The position numbers and the translations under genes were made by a program. From Ferranicluibacter quercicola (GTDB lineage Bacteria > Pseudomonadota > Alphaproteobacteria > Rhizobiales > Rhizobiaceae), in assembly GCF_021168455.1 (NCBI RefSeq), contig NZ_JAJOZR010000017.1, positions 25,742 through 89,741 on the forward strand: DNA of 64,000 nt. Reading direction: 5' to 3'. Within the stretch, counting starts at the first letter, position 1; each line of letters starts with the position of its first letter. Under the pieces are notes generated by a model. The model was not told where the DNA came from. It ran no database searches and saw only the letters and a program-made list of their open reading frames with translations. This document shows, piece by piece, positions 62,118 through 64,000 of this stretch.

Positions 62118-63092
62118 CTACTCGGCTGCAATTGCGACGGGCATATGACCCGCCAGAAATTTCTCGGCTTCGAGTGCGGCCATGCAGCCCATTCCGGCTG
62201 CCGTGATCGCCTGCCGGTAGATATCGTCGGTTACGTCGCCGGCGGCGTAGACGCCCTCGACATCGGTCGCGGTCGAATCGGGTGCCGTCCAGAGATATCC
62301 GTTCGGCTTCAGTCGCAGCTTGCCCTTGAAGAGCTCGGTGGCCGGCGCATGGCCGATCGCCACAAAGACGCCGTCGATCCGCATGTCCGACGTCTCGCCC
62401 GTGCGCGTGTTGCGCAGGGTGACGCCCGTAACCGAGGCCGGCATGGGCGGCTTCGGCGGCGTGCCGGTGTAGGCGGCGATCTCGTGGTCCCAGACGATCT
62501 TTACGTTCGGCTTGGCGAAAAGACGCTCCTGCAGGATACGTTCGGCGCGGAAATGGTCGCGGCGGTGCACGACCGTCACGGTCTTTGCGAGGTTCGACAG
62601 GTAGAGCGCTTCCTCGACGGCGGAGTTGCCGCCACCCACGACGATGACATCCTTGTTGCGATAGAAGAAGCCGTCGCACGTGGCGCAGGCGGAGACGCCG
62701 AAGCCCTTAAAGGTCTCTTCCGTCTCGATGCCGAGCCATTTGGCCTTCGCGCCGGTGGCGATCACGATCGTATCGGCCGTCCAGACGGTGCCGCTATCGG
62801 TCGTCAGGCGGAACGGGCGGACCGAGACGTCCACAGAGGTCACGAGGTCGTTGACGATCTCGGTGCCGACATGCACGGCCTGCTTCAGCATCTGCTCCAT
62901 CAGCCACGGACCCTGGATCGGATCGCCGAAGCCCGGATAGTTTTCCACATCCGTGGTGATCATCAGCTGGCCGCCCTGCTCCATGCCGGCGATGAGAACG
63001 GGATTGAGCATGGCACGCGCGGCGTAGATGGCGGCGGTGTAGCCGGCCGGGCCGGAGCCGATGATGAGGAGTTTCGTGTGGCGGGACGTCAT
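62118..63092 (-). CDS. trxB: Thioredoxin-disulfide reductase
   Basis: A 324-residue FAD/NADPH flavoprotein that keeps thioredoxin reduced. FAD motif GSGPAGYTAAIYAAR, redox centre C136-A-T-C139 in SACATCDG, NADPH motif VVGGGNSAVEEALYL and C-terminal FAD motif GVYAAGDVTDDIYRQ. It lies 111 bases upstream of lsrB on the same strand, so redox enzyme and redox regulator may share a transcript. Confidence 0.96.
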   Translation of the reverse strand: MTSRHTKLLIIGSGPAGYTAAIYAARAMLNPVLIAGMEQGGQLMITTDVENYPGFGDPIQGPWLMEQMLKQAVHVGTEIVNDLVTSVDVSVRPFRLTTDSGTVWTADTIVIATGAKAKWLGIETEETFKGFGVSACATCDGFFYRNKDVIVVGGGNSAVEEALYLSNLAKTVTVVHRRDHFRAERILQERLFAKPNVKIVWDHEIAAYTGTPPKPPMPASVTGVTLRNTRTGETSDMRIDGVFVAIGHAPATELFKGKLRLKPNGYLWTAPDSTATDVEGVYAAGDVTDDIYRQAITAAGMGCMAALEAEKFLAGHMPVAIAAE

Positions 63093-63458
63093 GGCGTATC
63101 CTTGGGCGCGGTCTCAAGCCCAGATTCTGGGGCATGCGCGCGAAACGGGCGATTTTGATAACGGCAGAAGTGCTCAGAGTAGGTATGAGGGTCAAGCGGT
63201 TTCAAGTGCGCGGGACAGGATTACCACATTTGATTGTCAACGGTACCGGCTTTTCCGCCCTCCGGCGCGGATCGGCCCGTTGCCGTGCGGAGCGCCGGTG
63301 GGGGCCGAGCGGCAGGAGACAGCCAGCACGACGTCCGTCATTCTCCTGAAAATTAAACATTAGTAATTTATCGTATTTTCTTCTAGCGTGCACCATCGGT
63401 CCGGGGCGTCGATCATGTGTCTTCATCCCCGTGCCGGAACGTCGTCGATGGTCGAGAC
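63093..63458. other. Intergenic region between divergent trxB and glycosyltransferase
   Basis: About 365 bases. The right part (63345-63390) is markedly AT-rich and likely holds promoter elements of the glycosyltransferase gene. No supported gene, tRNA or terminator. Confidence 0.45.
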
Positions 63459-63880
63459 ATGATGCACAGCAGAATAGAACTTAGCCAGAAGGCCACGCCT
63501 CTTGCCGTTTCCGTCTTCATCATCTGCAAGAACGAGGAGTCCTATCTCGAGAACTGCATCGCGAGTCTGGCCGGATGTGCAGAAATCATCATCGTCGATT
63601 CCGGCTCGACCGACGGCACCTTGTCGCTCATCCGTCGGTACATCGCCGAAGGCTGGCCCATCCGCCTGTTCGAGGAGGCATGGCGGGGCTATGCCGGGCA
63701 GAAGCAGTTCGCGCTCGACCAGTGCACGCAGCCCTGGTGCCTGAATATCGACTCCGACGAGCGGCTGGACAGTCCGCTTCGCGCAGCCTTGCCGAGCCTT
63801 CTGAATGCGGAGCCCGAGGTGGTTGCCTGGAGGGTCGCAAGGCGGCCGTATCTCATCGGCTACGGGTTCACGCGATCGTG
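63459..63880 (+). pseudogene. Family 2 glycosyltransferase, 3' end lost to an IS insertion
   Basis: The first about 140 residues form a GT-A domain: VSVFIICKNEESYLENCIASLAGCAEIIIVDSGSTDGTL, WRGYAGQKQFALD and LNIDSDERLD, as in LgtF/WaaE-type lipopolysaccharide-core glucosyltransferases. After ARRPYLIGYGFT the reading frame runs into foreign sequence and stops at 63909, at about 150 residues of an expected 250-270. The catalytic base region and C-terminal helices are missing, so the product should be inactive. The rest may lie beyond the element, outside this window. Confidence 0.75.
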
Positions 63881-64000
63881 TCCCAGCGAGTGGTGTAGCT
63901 GGATTTCGTAGCCATCGGTAATTTCCGGTAGGGTCGGGTTGCTTAGAACCAACCTGAAGGACACCACCGATGACCGACGATATGATGAACCTGCGTTCGC
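63880..64000 (+). mobile_element. IS256-family insertion sequence, left end (continues past window)
   Basis: Starts at or near 63880 with a non-coding leader containing GTGGTGTAGCTGGATTTCG, which fits a left inverted repeat, followed by AAGGACACC and the transposase ATG at 63970. The left boundary is uncertain by about 15 bases because the right end and target duplication lie outside the window. Confidence 0.72.
63970..64000 (+). CDS. IS256-family transposase, first ten codons only
   Basis: ATG 63970 preceded by GAAGGACACCACC; the visible residues MTDDMMNLRS are the N-terminus I recall for a common rhizobial IS256-family (Mutator-like) transposase. The DDE catalytic region is outside the window. 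Confidence 0.7.
   Translation, partial: MTDDMMNLRS

Overview
The window is high-GC chromosomal DNA of a Rhizobiales bacterium, most likely Rhizobiaceae (Rhizobium/Agrobacterium/Ensifer/Shinella-like). The main reasons are ClpS of the short rhizobial ClpS2 type, BA14K, DUF1285 and DUF4168 proteins, a PetP-PetR-kinase locus, and the block ArsR / tandem AbcR-type sRNAs / LsrB-type LysR / trxB. Most of the window is core genome with dense, often translationally coupled operons. No tRNA, rRNA or CRISPR array was found. Assignments rest on reading motifs by eye; no database search was run.

Layout. 1-0.94 kb: 3' part of leuA. 1-6.2 kb: ECF sigma/anti-sigma pair, metallophosphoesterase, glutathionyl-hydroquinone reductase, GNAT and alpha/beta hydrolase. 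6.2-13.1 kb: four-gene minus-strand operon of MoxR ATPase, DUF58 protein and two large membrane proteins. 13.3-24.9 kb: housekeeping (DUF1285, Nudix, CCA transferase, apt, ychF, clpS, pth, rplY) with an AbrB/VapC toxin-antitoxin pair and a GGDEF-EAL protein. 25-31.9 kb: MHYT-GGDEF-EAL protein, BenE transporter, and an aldehyde dehydrogenase locus with its own GAF-Fis regulator, a DUF779 protein and an unlisted 29-codon membrane ORF. 31.9-36 kb: envelope glycosylation cassette (GT-C, GT2, methyltransferase, SMR-type flippase). 36-43.1 kb: prs, lipoprotein, creatinase-like M24 protein, pgeF, MidA-type methyltransferase, lgt, ubiK. 43.6-45.3 kb: YbjN protein, proC, CsaA-like protein.

45.5-48.9 kb is the most accessory-looking stretch. 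It holds a PilZ protein, two TadE-like pseudopilins and a TadG-like protein whose C-terminal half carries about 21-residue Gly/aromatic repeats. Base composition there is visibly less GC-rich and no Tad secretion machinery is nearby.

48.9-63.1 kb returns to core content: petP-petR-kinase, MBL hydrolase, BA14K, a cold-shock gene with a structured leader, transporters, aspartate aminotransferase, an Old Yellow Enzyme with an ArsR repressor, two tandem AbcR (alpha-r15) sRNA genes with promoters and terminators, lsrB and trxB. At the right edge a family-2 glycosyltransferase gene is interrupted by an IS256-family element that runs out of the window.

The best candidates for follow-up are the PilZ-TadE-TadE-TadG repeat island, the Arn-like glycan cassette, the AbcR/LsrB block, the cold-shock leader and the small membrane ORF beside the aldehyde dehydrogenase.
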